Of a stretch of DNA of 64,000 nt, positions 8,372 to 17,866 are shown piece by piece. The position numbers and the translations under genes were made by a program. The DNA comes from CPC320 sp002684375 (GTDB taxonomy: Bacteria; Pseudomonadota; Alphaproteobacteria; Rhodobacterales; Rhodobacteraceae). Each line of letters begins with the position of its first letter. The first letter of the stretch is position 1. The DNA lies in assembly GCA_965662545.1 (NCBI GenBank), contig CBFIHZ010000015.1:1-64000 (forward strand), read 5' to 3'. Under the pieces are notes generated by a model. It worked only from the letters and a program-made list of their open reading frames with translations, ran no database searches and was not told where the DNA came from.

Positions 8372-9482
8372 GGGTATGGCTGATCCGTATGTTTCATTTA
8401 CTAATCGGTCTGAGGGCTTTGCAGGGGCAAGGTGCATCTAATAAATGGATCTGGGTAAGGGTTTACCAGCACTTAGGGGCCGGACAAGCCGCGCCAATGG
8501 GTTCTTGGGACTTGAGCGCCTTTTGGCAGATGGAGCCATGAGATTTTGAGCTTCACCGTGCTATCCGTCGGAGTGCTCCAGCATAGCTAATGTCTGTAAG
8601 CCGTTGAAATTGTAGGCAACGCCATATTGGCCCTAAACCTTCGGGTCCTGAGACAAAATAATTTTTCACACAGGGCTCAGGGCTTGGGTTGTTGTGTGAC
8701 TGGCAAATAAACCCGTTTTGACATTGTATGTTTTCAATATTCTCAAATGCTGCCCGACTGTCGCCACCGATGTTCTGGGCTAAAAAAATTGTAAGACGCG
8801 TTAAACTATCTGGCGTTGATAAGACTTTTTTGCGAACAGCGTTGCTCATTCAACTGTCTATGTGCCCATAGGTGTCGTTGAAAAAGAAGTATTATATGCC
8901 ACGTTGGTTGTTTATTGGGTCCAACTAGGCTGTCCTTTGACGAGTTCCCTTACATGATTGATTATTTTATGTTTGCTATCCTGTGTTGACGTAAAATACA
9001 ATAAAAACAGTTATTTATTCAATTTCACGTGCAAATTATCAAAATAATTAAAAAAATGCCTATCCTTTAAATTGGTAATATAGTATTACCAAAATTGACA
9101 TAAAGGTGTTTAGCATTGCCAGATCATACCATAGTTATCCCGTTGGGGTCGGCGCATATTCCAGATCGACCCCCGGTGACGCCCCCTCGTCACAGACTGA
9201 GAAATCGCGCGTCAGTGTTTGCAGGCGCTGTCAGTTTGGCGGCGTTTGAAATACGAAAACTATTTGATCTAAAGCAGGGTAAAATCGCTCTATTCTGTGC
9301 TGGTTGGATGGAAAATCATGCTTGGTGCTGCAAAGTCATGGCCCGAAATCATGGTGAAAACTGGGATGCATTTGGGCCTGTGATTTACCAGAATTGTCGA
9401 TTTCATTGCCAAAACTGCTGATAATCGTATGGGCTAATAAACACCCCAAAACCACTTTGAGACGCCAGAAAGGAAAACCGCA
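8372..9482. other. 1.1-kb region without a supported gene
   Basis: Between the retinal operon and glcD. Open frames exist (minus 8553-8849; plus 9116-9421 from a TTG) but have no recognisable domain, a poor start site and no homology I can name. From about 8940 the sequence becomes very AT-rich and ends in a perfect palindrome at 9072-9092, so the last 400 bp is probably the glc control region with a long leader. The first part may be decayed mobile DNA, but I cannot prove it. Confidence 0.5.
9072..9092 (+). promoter_or_regulatory. perfect palindromic operator candidate upstream of glcDEF
   Basis: TTGGTAATA, a TAG spacer, then the exact reverse complement. The TTGGT...ACCAA half-sites resemble operators of GntR/FadR-type regulators, the family to which the known glycolate regulator GlcC belongs. 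A TTGACA box follows at 9095-9100. The element is about 390 bp before glcD, so the leader would be long. No regulator gene lies next to it. Confidence 0.45.
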
Positions 9483-10931
9483 GTGTCCACGATCGAAATG
9501 CCAAAGCCGGACCGATCGGTTATAGACCGCAAGGCGCTCATCGTTGACGCATTGTGCAAGGTGCTGCCCTCTGACAGTGTGATCTTTGATGAGCACGAAA
9601 CCCGGGCCTATGAGTGTGATGGCCTGACGGCGTATCGCTGTCCGCCTATGGTCGCCGTTCTGCCCAGAACATCCCAAGAATGCGCTGCCGCAATGCGGGT
9701 GTGCCATGAGATGAATGTCACTGTGGTTCCGCGCGGGGCGGGCACGTCTCTGGCGGGGGGGGCTTTGCCAACGGCTGATTGCGTAATCCTCGGTACGGCC
9801 CGACTGAAGGATGTGCTTGAAGTGGACTATGACAACCGCATCATTCGCGTACAAACCGGTGTGACCAACCTGAGCGTCACTGGAATGGTTGAGGATGACG
9901 GTTATTTTTATGCGCCTGACCCTTCTTCGCAGTTGGCTTGCGCCATTGCTGGTAACATCGCGATGAATTCAGGCGGAGCGCATTGTTTGAAATACGGTGT
10001 GACCACAAACAACCTGTTGGGTGTAAAAATGGTCATGTCGGATGGTGAAATCGTTGAAATTGGCGGCGGGGCAATGGATGCACCAGGTCTTGACCTGTTG
10101 GGTTTGATTTGTGGGTCTGAAGGCCAGCTCGGTATCGTGACCGAGGCGACCCTGCGTATATTGCCGAAACCCGAGGGTGCGCGGCCAGTTTTAATCGGCT
10201 TTGACAGCGCCGAAGCCGCAGGGGAATGTGTTGGTAATATTATCAAATCAGGGGTTTTGCCCGTTGCTATCGAATATATGGACCGTCCGTGTATTCGCGT
10301 GGTTGAGAAATTTGCCAAAGCTGGGTACCCGCTCTGCGAAGCGCTGCTGATTGTGGAAGTTGAAGGGTCTGAGGCCGAGATCGCGGATCAGCTGAGCAGA
10401 ATCACAAAAATTGCGCGGGCGCTGAACCCTGTTGAAGTGCGGGTCAGCGAAAGTGCCGAACAAAGCGCGCTGATTTGGAAAGGCCGCAAATCGGCGTTTG
10501 GCGCGATGGGGCAGATCAATGACTATATGTGTCTTGATGGCACGGTGCCGGTCTCAGAATTGCCCTACACACTCAAACGGATTGGCGAATTAAGTAAACA
10601 GCACGGTTTGGATGTGGCGAATGTGTTTCATGCCGGAGACGGAAACATGCACCCGTTGATCTTGTTTGATGCCAATGAACCCGGTGAACAGGAAAAGGCA
10701 GAGGCTTTTGGCTTTGATATTTTGCGGACCTGCGTGGATGTTGGCGGATGCCTGACCGGCGAACATGGTGTTGGCGTGGAAAAACGTGATTTGATGACGT
10801 ATCAGTTCAATGCAGACGATCTGGAAGGTCAGATGCAAGTGAAAGATGTGTTCGATCCGACGTGGCTGCTAAACCCCAGTAAGGTGTTTCCGCTGCAGGT
10901 GAGTGCGCAAAGGCGCGCCGGCCGCAGCTGA
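9483..10931 (+). CDS. glcD: glycolate oxidase, FAD-linked catalytic subunit GlcD
   Basis: 482 residues. It oxidises glycolate to glyoxylate together with GlcE and GlcF. The FAD-binding PCMH domain covers about residues 50-230, with PRGAGTSLAGGALP and NSGGAHCLKYGVTTNN; the C-terminal FAD oxidase domain has VFHAGDGNMHP and the GGCLTGEHGVGVEK block near the end. The GTG start at 9483 is supported by AAAGGAAAA about 7 nt upstream. It is the first of a glcD-glcE-glcF operon. Glycolate is a major phytoplankton exudate, which fits a marine heterotroph. Confidence 0.93.
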   Translation: MSTIEMPKPDRSVIDRKALIVDALCKVLPSDSVIFDEHETRAYECDGLTAYRCPPMVAVLPRTSQECAAAMRVCHEMNVTVVPRGAGTSLAGGALPTADCVILGTARLKDVLEVDYDNRIIRVQTGVTNLSVTGMVEDDGYFYAPDPSSQLACAIAGNIAMNSGGAHCLKYGVTTNNLLGVKMVMSDGEIVEIGGGAMDAPGLDLLGLICGSEGQLGIVTEATLRILPKPEGARPVLIGFDSAEAAGECVGNIIKSGVLPVAIEYMDRPCIRVVEKFAKAGYPLCEALLIVEVEGSEAEIADQLSRITKIARALNPVEVRVSESAEQSALIWKGRKSAFGAMGQINDYMCLDGTVPVSELPYTLKRIGELSKQHGLDVANVFHAGDGNMHPLILFDANEPGEQEKAEAFGFDILRTCVDVGGCLTGEHGVGVEKRDLMTYQFNADDLEGQMQVKDVFDPTWLLNPSKVFPLQVSAQRRAGRS

Positions 10932-10993
10932 GAAACAATGAAAGCAACCCAGATCAAATGCCCCAGACACTGGGCCTGCAAAAGGAAAATGAC

Positions 10994-12151
10994 ATGACAG
11001 CCTTTGCCGCGCCAACTACCGAAACGGCGGTCACAGAGGCTGTGCGCGCCGCAAATTCGCAAAACACAGCCGTGCAGATCATCGCGGGGGGCACCCGCGG
11101 CCGTATTGGCAGTCTCAGATCTGGATATGAGTGTCTCGACGTCTCTGGTGTCGCAGGCATCACCCGCTATGAGCCTGGGGCGCTTACGCTTGAGGCGAAA
11201 GCCGGCACCCCAATTGTCCAGATTGAGGCCGCGCTGGACGCCGAGAACCAGATGTTGGCTTTTGAGCCGATGGATCATCGCGCTTTGATGGGGACCCAGG
11301 GGACACCAACAATCGGTGGCGTGGTGGCGTGTAACGTCTCGGGTCCACGACGTTTTATTAGCGGGGCATGCCGCGACTTTTTGCTTGGTGTGCGCTTTGT
11401 TGATGGTCAAGGTCGCGTGATCAAAAATGGTGGCCGCGTGATGAAGAACGTTACCGGCCTGGATTTGACCAAATTAGTGTGCGGGTCCTTTGGTACGCTT
11501 GGCGTGTTAACCCAAGTCGCGCTTAAAGTCCTGCCGCGCCCAGAACGCAGCGCGACCCTGCAATTTGAGGGGGTGGCCGAAGCCGAAGCGGTTGGTATTT
11601 TTTGCAAAGCTGTATCGACCCCGTTCGAGGTGAATGGCGCGGCTTGGCAAAACGGTGCGGCTATGCTGCGTGTTGAGGGTCTTGAGACGCAGGTGAGCTA
11701 TCGTCTTGGCGCGCTTCAAAATCTGTTTCAGGATCAAAACCCTTCGGTTCTTGAGGGCGACGCACATCGCAATCTCTGGGCAGGAATTCGGGATATACAT
11801 GCCTTTGCACAAACCGAAGATACCATTTGGAAAGTGGCGCTTAGGCCGACGGCTGCGCCTGCCTTTATTGCTGCGGCGCGTGCTCATTTGAACGCCCGCG
11901 CCGTGCTGGATCAGGCGGGCGGTCTTATTTGGCTGGCGGTCCCGTCATCCGAGCCAGATCAAGCCAGGGTGGTCCGCGATTTGGTCCCAGCAGGTAACGG
12001 GCATGCAACGCTTGTTCGTGGCACCACAGATTTGCGGTGTTCTGTGCCCGTGTTTCATCCCCAACACCCGCGATTGGCCCAGATTTCTGAGGGTTTGCGC
12101 GCGCAATTTGACCCAAAAGGTATACTGAACCCCGGCCTTATGGCGGGCTGA
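10994..12151 (+). CDS. glcE: glycolate oxidase subunit GlcE, FAD-binding
   Basis: 385 residues from ATG 10994, chosen over the in-frame ATG at 10958 because AAAGGAAAA lies directly before it. A single FAD-binding PCMH domain occupies the first half: IIAGGTRGRIG, GTPTIGGVVACNVSGPRR, KNVTGLDLTKLVCGSFGTLG. The C-terminal domain is short, as usual for GlcE. The protein partners GlcD; both bind flavin. It lies 62 bp after glcD and 13 bp before glcF. Confidence 0.92.
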   Translation: MTAFAAPTTETAVTEAVRAANSQNTAVQIIAGGTRGRIGSLRSGYECLDVSGVAGITRYEPGALTLEAKAGTPIVQIEAALDAENQMLAFEPMDHRALMGTQGTPTIGGVVACNVSGPRRFISGACRDFLLGVRFVDGQGRVIKNGGRVMKNVTGLDLTKLVCGSFGTLGVLTQVALKVLPRPERSATLQFEGVAEAEAVGIFCKAVSTPFEVNGAAWQNGAAMLRVEGLETQVSYRLGALQNLFQDQNPSVLEGDAHRNLWAGIRDIHAFAQTEDTIWKVALRPTAAPAFIAAARAHLNARAVLDQAGGLIWLAVPSSEPDQARVVRDLVPAGNGHATLVRGTTDLRCSVPVFHPQHPRLAQISEGLRAQFDPKGILNPGLMAG

Positions 12152-12164
12152 TCCGGAGAGCGAT

Positions 12165-13514
12165 ATGCAGACAAATTTTACCGCAGAACAGCTGGAAGAC
12201 AGCCATACCAAACGCGCAAATAAGATTTTGCGATCCTGCGTACACTGTGGATTTTGTACTGCCACCTGTCCGACCTTTCAGGTGCTAGGGGATGAGTTGG
12301 ACAGCCCTCGTGGTCGTATTTACCTTATGAAGGATATGCTGGAAAAAGCTCGCAAACCGGATGCGCATACGGTCAAGCATATCGACCGTTGCCTGTCGTG
12401 TCTTGCCTGTATGACGACGTGCCCGTCCGGTGTGCATTATATGCATTTGGTCGATCACGCCCGCGAATATATCGAGCAGAACTACCGGCGCCGTTGGGAT
12501 GATCGCTTGCTGCGGTGGATCTTGTCTAAAATTTTGCCCTATCCCATGCGGTTCCGGCTGGCGCTTTTGGGCGCTAAAATCGGCTATCCGTTTCGAAAAA
12601 TGCTGCCAGATGCGCGGCTGCGCGCCATGCTTGAGATCACGCCGAAGCAAATTCCTCCGGTCAGCCGAAACGACGATCCGCAAGTATTTCCGGCAGAGGG
12701 TGTCCGGCGTAAACGCGTCGCGCTGATGACGGGCTGTGCACAACGGGCTCTGAACACGGATATTAACGATGCAACCATTCGCCTGCTCACAAGACATGGA
12801 TGCGATGTTGTCATTGCGGAGGGCGCGGGTTGCTGTGGCGCACTGACCCACCATATGGGTAAGACGTCTGAAAGCCATGCATCTGCCAGTAAGAATATCC
12901 GCGCTTGGATGCGGGAAATTGAAGATAAAGGCCTTGATAGTATTGTTATAAATACCAGTGGCTGTGGAACCACTGTCAAGGATTACGGTCATATGTTTGA
13001 TGGTACTGATCTGGCCCAGCAGGCGGAACGGGTTGCTGGGCTTGCGCAGGACATTTCCGAAGTGATGATTGATCTGGGGCTGGGCGAGGCCACACACGCA
13101 GAGCCCCTGCGTGTGGCCTATCATGCCGCCTGCTCGCTGCAGCATGGCCAGCAGATCAAAACCCACCCCAAGACATTGCTTAAACAAGCCGGGTTTCAGG
13201 TGATTGAGCCCAAGGATAGTCATTTATGCTGTGGGTCTGCGGGCACCTATAATCTGATGCAGCCGGAAATTTCGGGAGCGCTAAAGATGGGCAAGGTCGC
13301 CATGCTGGAGGCGACGCAACCCGACATCATATCAGCGGGGAATCTTGGCTGCATGATGCAGATCGGGTCAGCGACCGGTGTGCCAGTTGTGCATACCGCT
13401 GAACTGCTTGATTGGGCTACCGGCGGACACAAGCCTAAGGCGTTGAGCCAAGAGCCGCCCCAAGTGTCATCTGGCTTTAAGATGCCAAATGATGCGCGCA
13501 TGACAGCCGTATAG
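12165..13514 (+). CDS. glcF: glycolate oxidase iron-sulfur subunit GlcF
   Basis: 449 residues. Two ferredoxin-like 4Fe-4S motifs lie in the N-terminus: CVHCGFCTATCP near residue 26 and CLSCLACMTTCP near residue 76. Two CCG domains follow (GCAQRALN ... GCCGALTHHMG, and ACSLQHGQ ... CCGSAGTYN), as in heterodisulfide-reductase-like electron carriers. It passes electrons from GlcDE to the membrane quinone pool. It is the last gene of the operon; a hairpin terminator is found about 195 bp downstream. Confidence 0.94.
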   Translation: MQTNFTAEQLEDSHTKRANKILRSCVHCGFCTATCPTFQVLGDELDSPRGRIYLMKDMLEKARKPDAHTVKHIDRCLSCLACMTTCPSGVHYMHLVDHAREYIEQNYRRRWDDRLLRWILSKILPYPMRFRLALLGAKIGYPFRKMLPDARLRAMLEITPKQIPPVSRNDDPQVFPAEGVRRKRVALMTGCAQRALNTDINDATIRLLTRHGCDVVIAEGAGCCGALTHHMGKTSESHASASKNIRAWMREIEDKGLDSIVINTSGCGTTVKDYGHMFDGTDLAQQAERVAGLAQDISEVMIDLGLGEATHAEPLRVAYHAACSLQHGQQIKTHPKTLLKQAGFQVIEPKDSHLCCGSAGTYNLMQPEISGALKMGKVAMLEATQPDIISAGNLGCMMQIGSATGVPVVHTAELLDWATGGHKPKALSQEPPQVSSGFKMPNDARMTAV

Positions 13515-13708
13515 CCGCATGTAATTCGCTTAGCCGGCGCTGTTGCGGCGGACGAAGGGACCTGTGCCTTTGACATCATTGGTATTGTTCCAATGACAGA
13601 AGTGACTTTGCGATGTCGCATGCTGTCCTGTGCGTATCCCAAAGGGATCATCGACGTTATCAAAACTGTATTTTACTTCAGGCAAAACTTGATATTTTAG
13701 AACAGGCA

Positions 13709-13743
13709 AAAAGGGCGCATCGTCCGCACCCTTTTCTTTTTTT
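13709..13743 (+). terminator. bidirectional intrinsic terminator after glcF
   Basis: AAAAGGGCGC, a 7-nt loop, then GCACCCTTTT (one mismatch), followed by CTTTTTTT on the plus strand. The A-run on the left gives a T-run for minus-strand transcription as well. It sits between convergent units: glcDEF on the plus strand and the small gene at 13796-14098 on the minus strand. This placement also argues against a real gene in the minus frame at 13530-13787. Confidence 0.75.
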
Positions 13744-13795
13744 AACAAGCCTTCTAACGCTTTTAGGTGCGTGTTAATCTGGCACAACTGTTTAA

Positions 13796-14098
13796 TTAAT
13801 AAACCTTATATCCTCTGGTTCTCATGCAGCGGTCGACTGTCTCCTTACCGGCGTTGTTAACCGTATTGGTAGATCCCAACGCAGAGGTTAAACCGGAAGC
13901 TAGACCACTGAAAGCCCCGATGGCTGCAGACTCTTTTTTGTCAAAGCCTCCTCCCAACGCGTTATTGAAAAAGTCACCCTCTTTATATCCGGTTTGTAAC
14001 TCGGAAAAGTAATTGGAAAAGTGATCGTCAGATGGCCATTCGGCAATGGGCTCAAGCCGCTGTGGAAAAGTATTAAAGATATGAAAACAACAAGGCAT
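13796..14098 (-). CDS. small glycine-zipper-like protein, possibly a 5'-truncated gene
   Basis: Up to 100 residues. The C-terminal part has alternating small residues (GGGFDKKESAAIGAFSGLASG, roughly residues 48-68) like a glycine-zipper segment, and ends in ETVDRCMRTRGYKVY, an ending I associate with small envelope lipoproteins of Rhodobacteraceae. The N-terminus (MPCCFHIF) does not look like a proper signal peptide, so the start may be lost or lie in another frame. A bidirectional terminator directly downstream supports past or present expression. Function unknown. Confidence 0.45.
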   Translation of the reverse strand: MPCCFHIFNTFPQRLEPIAEWPSDDHFSNYFSELQTGYKEGDFFNNALGGGFDKKESAAIGAFSGLASGLTSALGSTNTVNNAGKETVDRCMRTRGYKVY

Positions 14099-14185
14099 CG
14101 GTTTTCTGGGTCAGGAAAAGATTAAGATGGTGCGAGATATATCAATTTTAAACCGCAAAATATCGTATTGTGAAATCGGTGCTAT

Positions 14186-14313
14186 TAGACGTGGCGCGGG
14201 TCCAGTCATTTGCAGCAAAATACGCGATGCCGCAGCCTAAAAGACTTTGTAAAATCCTGCGTAAAAAACAGTTCTTATGAAATTGCCTTGGATCACTGGT
14301 CGCGCCACGTCTA
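14186..14313. repeat. inverted repeat overlapping the modC stop codon
   Basis: TAGACGTGGCGCG at 14186-14198 plus CCAGT at 14202-14206 is matched in reverse complement at 14295-14313. The right arm includes the modC stop codon (TAG at 14313-14311). The arms enclose about 88 bp with no obvious internal structure. It could fold into a long-loop stem in the modABC transcript or mark the ends of a small insertion. No T-run makes it a classical terminator. Confidence 0.4.
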
Positions 14314-15396
14314 TTGCCCGATACTGTCGCGGGAGACAGTTGTTGCTTTTAAGATGGCAAAACATTGCCGTCCTTCGCTGAGGTCAAGTTCATTGGCCGA
14401 GCGCTTGGTGATCCTTGCCAGCAACTGTTCTTGGCCGACGCGCAGCCCCACTGCGACGCCCGGTCCGTCGCCAAACCGCAAAGATGTGACCACTGCGGGC
14501 AGAATATTGAGCGCGGAGAGATGTTGTGGCCGCGCGGTGGCCACAATAATATCCTGTGCCAGCACCCGCAACCGCAGTTGTTCACCAACGGGGGCTGTGA
14601 CCCCCGGCAGATGCAGCATTCCACCGCTGACCGACAGTTGGCACAATCCATCGGTGTGATGCGCCATCACTGTGGCCATGAGCACCGCCCCGGCGTGACG
14701 GACGCCGATAAAAGGCACTGCTGCCGGATCTGCCAGAATGTCAACGGCCGGTCCGGCACGCATGACGCGCCCCGCCTGGAGCAACACCAGCGTGTCGGCG
14801 AGCCGGGCAATTTCGTCCATGGCATGGCTGATATAGAGAATTGGCAGCGCAGCCTCATCCCTTAAGCGTTCCAGATAAGGCAGGATTTCCGCTTTGCGCC
14901 CCGTGTCCAAAGCCGCCAGAGGTTCATCCATAATCAACATGCGTGGGTCAGACAAAAGGGCACGCCCAATGGCGACCCGTTGTTTTTCGCCGCCCGAAAG
15001 CGTTCCGGGGCGTCGCGCGAGCATGTGACCAAGACCGAGCATGTCGATGATGCGCTGCTCATTTTTTGGGTCCAAGGGGTTTGTGGCGAACTGCTTTCCA
15101 AAGCGTAGATTTCCAGCAACTGACATATGTGGAAACAGCCGCCCATCTTGAAAAACATAGCCAATTCGTCGCTTGTTCGGTGCAATATTGATCCCAAGGT
15201 TGCGGTCAAAAAGCACCGATCCCGCAAGCGTGATACGGCCTTGTTGTGGTGTCAACAGTCCGGAAACAGCTTGTGCCACGGTGGTTTTTCCAGCGCCGGA
15301 GCGCCCAAAAAGCGCTGTGATTCCCGGACTTGCTTGAATATCCACCTGCAGTGAAAACGTCTCAAACTGATGCGAAAGGGACAACTCCAAGGTCAT
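14311..15396 (-). CDS. modC: molybdate ABC transporter ATP-binding protein
   Basis: 361 residues from ATG 15396, which overlaps the end of modB by 4 bp; the open frame runs further upstream but that part is antisense-like sequence within modB. Walker A is GRSGAGKTT (residues 31-39), the signature is LSGGEKQRVAIGRALL and Walker B is MLIMDEPLAALD. The C-terminal third is the TOBE domain that binds oxyanions (VSGGMLHLPG ... LRVLAQDIIVATARP). It powers molybdate import through ModB. Last gene of modABC. Confidence 0.94.
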   Translation of the reverse strand: MTLELSLSHQFETFSLQVDIQASPGITALFGRSGAGKTTVAQAVSGLLTPQQGRITLAGSVLFDRNLGINIAPNKRRIGYVFQDGRLFPHMSVAGNLRFGKQFATNPLDPKNEQRIIDMLGLGHMLARRPGTLSGGEKQRVAIGRALLSDPRMLIMDEPLAALDTGRKAEILPYLERLRDEAALPILYISHAMDEIARLADTLVLLQAGRVMRAGPAVDILADPAAVPFIGVRHAGAVLMATVMAHHTDGLCQLSVSGGMLHLPGVTAPVGEQLRLRVLAQDIIVATARPQHLSALNILPAVVTSLRFGDGPGVAVGLRVGQEQLLARITKRSANELDLSEGRQCFAILKATTVSRDSIGQ

Positions 15397-16085
15397 TTTT
15401 CGCGTATCCTGTTGGCCACTTGGCGGCCCAACCAGTCGGATATAAACACGGCGCCGAGCGCCACGATAACCGACAGTGTCACCAAGCGCAGCGCCGAAGC
15501 CTCGCCGCCGGGCACTTGTAAAAACGCATAGATCGCAGAGGGCAGGGTTTGGGTCTGACCGGGGATATTGGCCACAAATGTGATGGTGGCACCGAACTCG
15601 CCCATCGCCTTGGCAAAGCCCAGAATACCACCGGCCAGAATGCCAGGTGCGATCAGTGGCAGAACAATAAGTACAAACCGTGCGCCCCATCCCGCGCCCA
15701 GTGTTTTTGCCGCCTCTTCCAATTTTGGGTCGAGTGCTTCAATCGCCAGTTGGATCACCCGCACCATAAGCGGAAACCCCATGATTGCGGCTGCCAAGGC
15801 TGCGCCTGTCCAGCGAAAAGCCAGGATAAGACCAAAATGAGTTTCAAGAAAACCGCCAATAACGCCTTGGCGTCCAAATACCAACAACAGCCCATACCCA
15901 GTGACAACCGGCGGCAGCACCAGCGGCAAATGCACCAGTGCTGATACGATAGATTTACCCCAAAAATGGGTTCGGGCCAAAACCCAGGCTAACGCAATCG
16001 CAAAAGGCAGGCTGAAGAGGCTGGCACAGAGTGAGACTTTAAGTGACAGCGCGAGGGCGGCCCATTCTGCCGCTGAAAACATCAT
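15393..16085 (-). CDS. modB: molybdate ABC transporter permease
   Basis: 230 residues with about five membrane segments. The permease loop that contacts the ATPase reads LEEAAKTLGAGWGARFVLIVLPLIAPG near residues 140-166 (EAA motif). It is the inner-membrane channel for molybdate. It overlaps both modA and modC by 4 bp, so the three genes are translationally coupled. Confidence 0.94.
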   Translation of the reverse strand: MMFSAAEWAALALSLKVSLCASLFSLPFAIALAWVLARTHFWGKSIVSALVHLPLVLPPVVTGYGLLLVFGRQGVIGGFLETHFGLILAFRWTGAALAAAIMGFPLMVRVIQLAIEALDPKLEEAAKTLGAGWGARFVLIVLPLIAPGILAGGILGFAKAMGEFGATITFVANIPGQTQTLPSAIYAFLQVPGGEASALRLVTLSVIVALGAVFISDWLGRQVANRIREK

Positions 16086-16831
16086 TCCCTTGCCTTTAGG
16101 GGAGTAAACCCATGCGCGTCAAAAATGGCACTAGCCTCCGCAGACAGCAAAAAGGTTAGAAATTTTTTTGCCGGAGCTTGTGCCGTCATCGTCAAAGCCA
16201 CAGGATATCGGATCGCTGGGTGGCTGTCCGGCGGAATGTCGAAGATGGCTTTGACCTGCGGTTCCGCCTTTGCGTCGGTGGCATAGACAATGCCTAAAGG
16301 GGCCTCTCTCCGCGCCACATAACTCAGGGCGATGCGCACATTTTCGGCCTCGGCCAGGGCGTGTTCGACGCCGGTCCACAGACCAGTATTTTGCAAATAG
16401 GCACGGGCATATTGGCCCGCTGGTACGCTATCGGTCTGCCCGATGGCCAGACGTCCGCTGCCCAGTATGTCGAGAATTTTATCAAGGCTCGGATCGGATA
16501 TTTTCTCTGCGCCTGCGGGACCAATCAACACCAGGCGGTTGGCCAGAAGATCCTGTCGGGTGTCGGGGAACACTGCATCGTTCTGAACCAGCCAATCCAT
16601 CCAATTTGGATTGGCCAAAAGCACAAGATCAGCCGGAGCGCCAAGGGCTACTTGACGGGCCAAAAGGCCGGATCCGCCGTAAGAGACAGATACGGCACCT
16701 TTCCATGCTGTGATAACATCGCTCAACACGGTGGACAGAGATGCAGCTGCGAAAACCGTAATGGGCCGCTCTGCGACAGCAGGCAGCGCTGAAAAAGCCA
16801 AGTAAACACAGATGCAAAGCCGGATAAACAT
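16082..16831 (-). CDS. modA: molybdate-binding periplasmic protein
   Basis: 249 residues from ATG 16831. This start gives a normal signal peptide (MFIRLCICVYLAFSALPAVA) followed at once by RPITVFAAASLSTVLSD, the conserved mature start of ModA; longer in-frame starts add sequence with no signal character. GGSGLLARQVALGAPADL and the GQTDSVPAGQYARAYLQ block are oxyanion-binding regions. It delivers molybdate to ModBC. No modE gene lies nearby. Confidence 0.93.
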   Translation of the reverse strand: MFIRLCICVYLAFSALPAVAERPITVFAAASLSTVLSDVITAWKGAVSVSYGGSGLLARQVALGAPADLVLLANPNWMDWLVQNDAVFPDTRQDLLANRLVLIGPAGAEKISDPSLDKILDILGSGRLAIGQTDSVPAGQYARAYLQNTGLWTGVEHALAEAENVRIALSYVARREAPLGIVYATDAKAEPQVKAIFDIPPDSHPAIRYPVALTMTAQAPAKKFLTFLLSAEASAIFDAHGFTPLKARE

Positions 16832-17276
16832 TACGGGACAGTATCGGTCAGGACAAAATGATAGGCAAGAGGTCGCTCTGCGCAGATTGCAAACGAGGAC
16901 CCGGACTTTGGTTTGGGTGAACCCCACAGCCCACGACGCTAGCTGCGCCAATAGATATCATGAACTTAAACCCGATGATATATTTGGGTGCAGTGTTTGC
17001 GGTTTGGAAAACTCTGGCTTCGCGGATAATAATGATGAAACGGTTCAGGTTTTCCAAAGTTTTTTGTGTCAGACGAACGGGTAATGATATATGTCAGTGG
17101 GGCGTGAACATACATGGGTTTGACCAGAAAAATGGCTTATCGCTTGCACGCATCAAGCTTTGACACGCGCTTGTGCGATTTTTAAAGGCCAGTGGATTTG
17201 CCCCGATTATTGGTTTTATGCTTGATCCTGTCGCTATTTTACCTACATCGTGGCATAGCGAGGCTAGACGGTTAAA
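16832..17276. other. intergenic region between divergent modA and the DUF1178 gene
   Basis: About 445 bp, unusually long for a divergent promoter region. I see no convincing open frame, tRNA or perfect palindrome. It presumably holds the mod promoter and that of the DUF1178 gene. Confidence 0.4.
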
Positions 17277-17708
17277 ATGATCCAATACGCACTGAAATGT
17301 AATGCAGACCACAAGTTCGACAGCTGGTTTCAATCGGCTTCGGCTTTTGACAAGTTGCAATTGGCAAAGATGGTAACCTGCCCGGTCTGTGGGTCATCCC
17401 AGATCGAAAAAAGTATCATGTCCCCACGAGTAGGACCGCGTAGTAACAAAAAAACTGACGTCACTCCGTCGTTAAAGACCCCTGAAACAGATGCAGAAAA
17501 AGCGCTTATGGCGCTGCGGAAACATGTCGAGACAAATGCGCAGTACGTTGGGGGCAATTTTGCCGATGAAGCCCGCGCTATGCATGACGGTACGTCGCCC
17601 GAGCGGGCGATTTATGGCGAAGCTCAGCCAGAGCAGGCCCGTGCATTGATCGATGAGGGAATCCCCGTCGCGCCTTTGCCCTTTGCTCCGACACGCAAGG
17701 CCAATTGA
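17277..17708 (+). CDS. DUF1178 family protein
   Basis: 143 residues. It opens with MIQYALKCNADHKFDSWFQSASAFDKLQ and has CPVCGSSQIEKSIMSPRV near residue 39, the arrangement of DUF1178, a small alphaproteobacterial family with a zinc-ribbon-like Cys pair. The C-terminus (ETNAQYVGGNFADEARAMHDG...AIYGEA) is also conserved in the family. The biochemical role is unknown. It stands alone upstream of lysC. Confidence 0.88.
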   Translation: MIQYALKCNADHKFDSWFQSASAFDKLQLAKMVTCPVCGSSQIEKSIMSPRVGPRSNKKTDVTPSLKTPETDAEKALMALRKHVETNAQYVGGNFADEARAMHDGTSPERAIYGEAQPEQARALIDEGIPVAPLPFAPTRKAN

Positions 17709-17866
17709 GCAGTTCTTTGCCTCTGGGCTGACTTTTGGAAGAGGTGAGCGTTGATCATATTGTGATTTTAGGGGCAACTCCCCTGAATTGACGGCCTTAC
17801 CCCGCCTCTTGCCCTCACCATATCAACCCTCTAAACCGTGCTGAGACATAGTGGATGAGAGTTTTG

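Noticed and set aside
8553..8849. 98-residue minus-strand frame after the retinal operon
   Set aside because: No recognisable domain, no ribosome site and odd composition; could be decayed DNA but not supportable as a gene.
9116..9421. 101-residue plus-strand frame before glcD
   Set aside because: Starts at a TTG without a ribosome site, lies in the presumed glc leader, and shows no family features.
12285..13223. 312-residue frame antisense to glcF
   Set aside because: The plus-strand glcF carries all conserved cysteine motifs; the antisense frame is a by-product of codon bias.
13530..13787. 85-residue minus-strand frame after glcF
   Set aside because: It runs through the bidirectional terminator at 13709-13743 and starts at TTG without a ribosome site.
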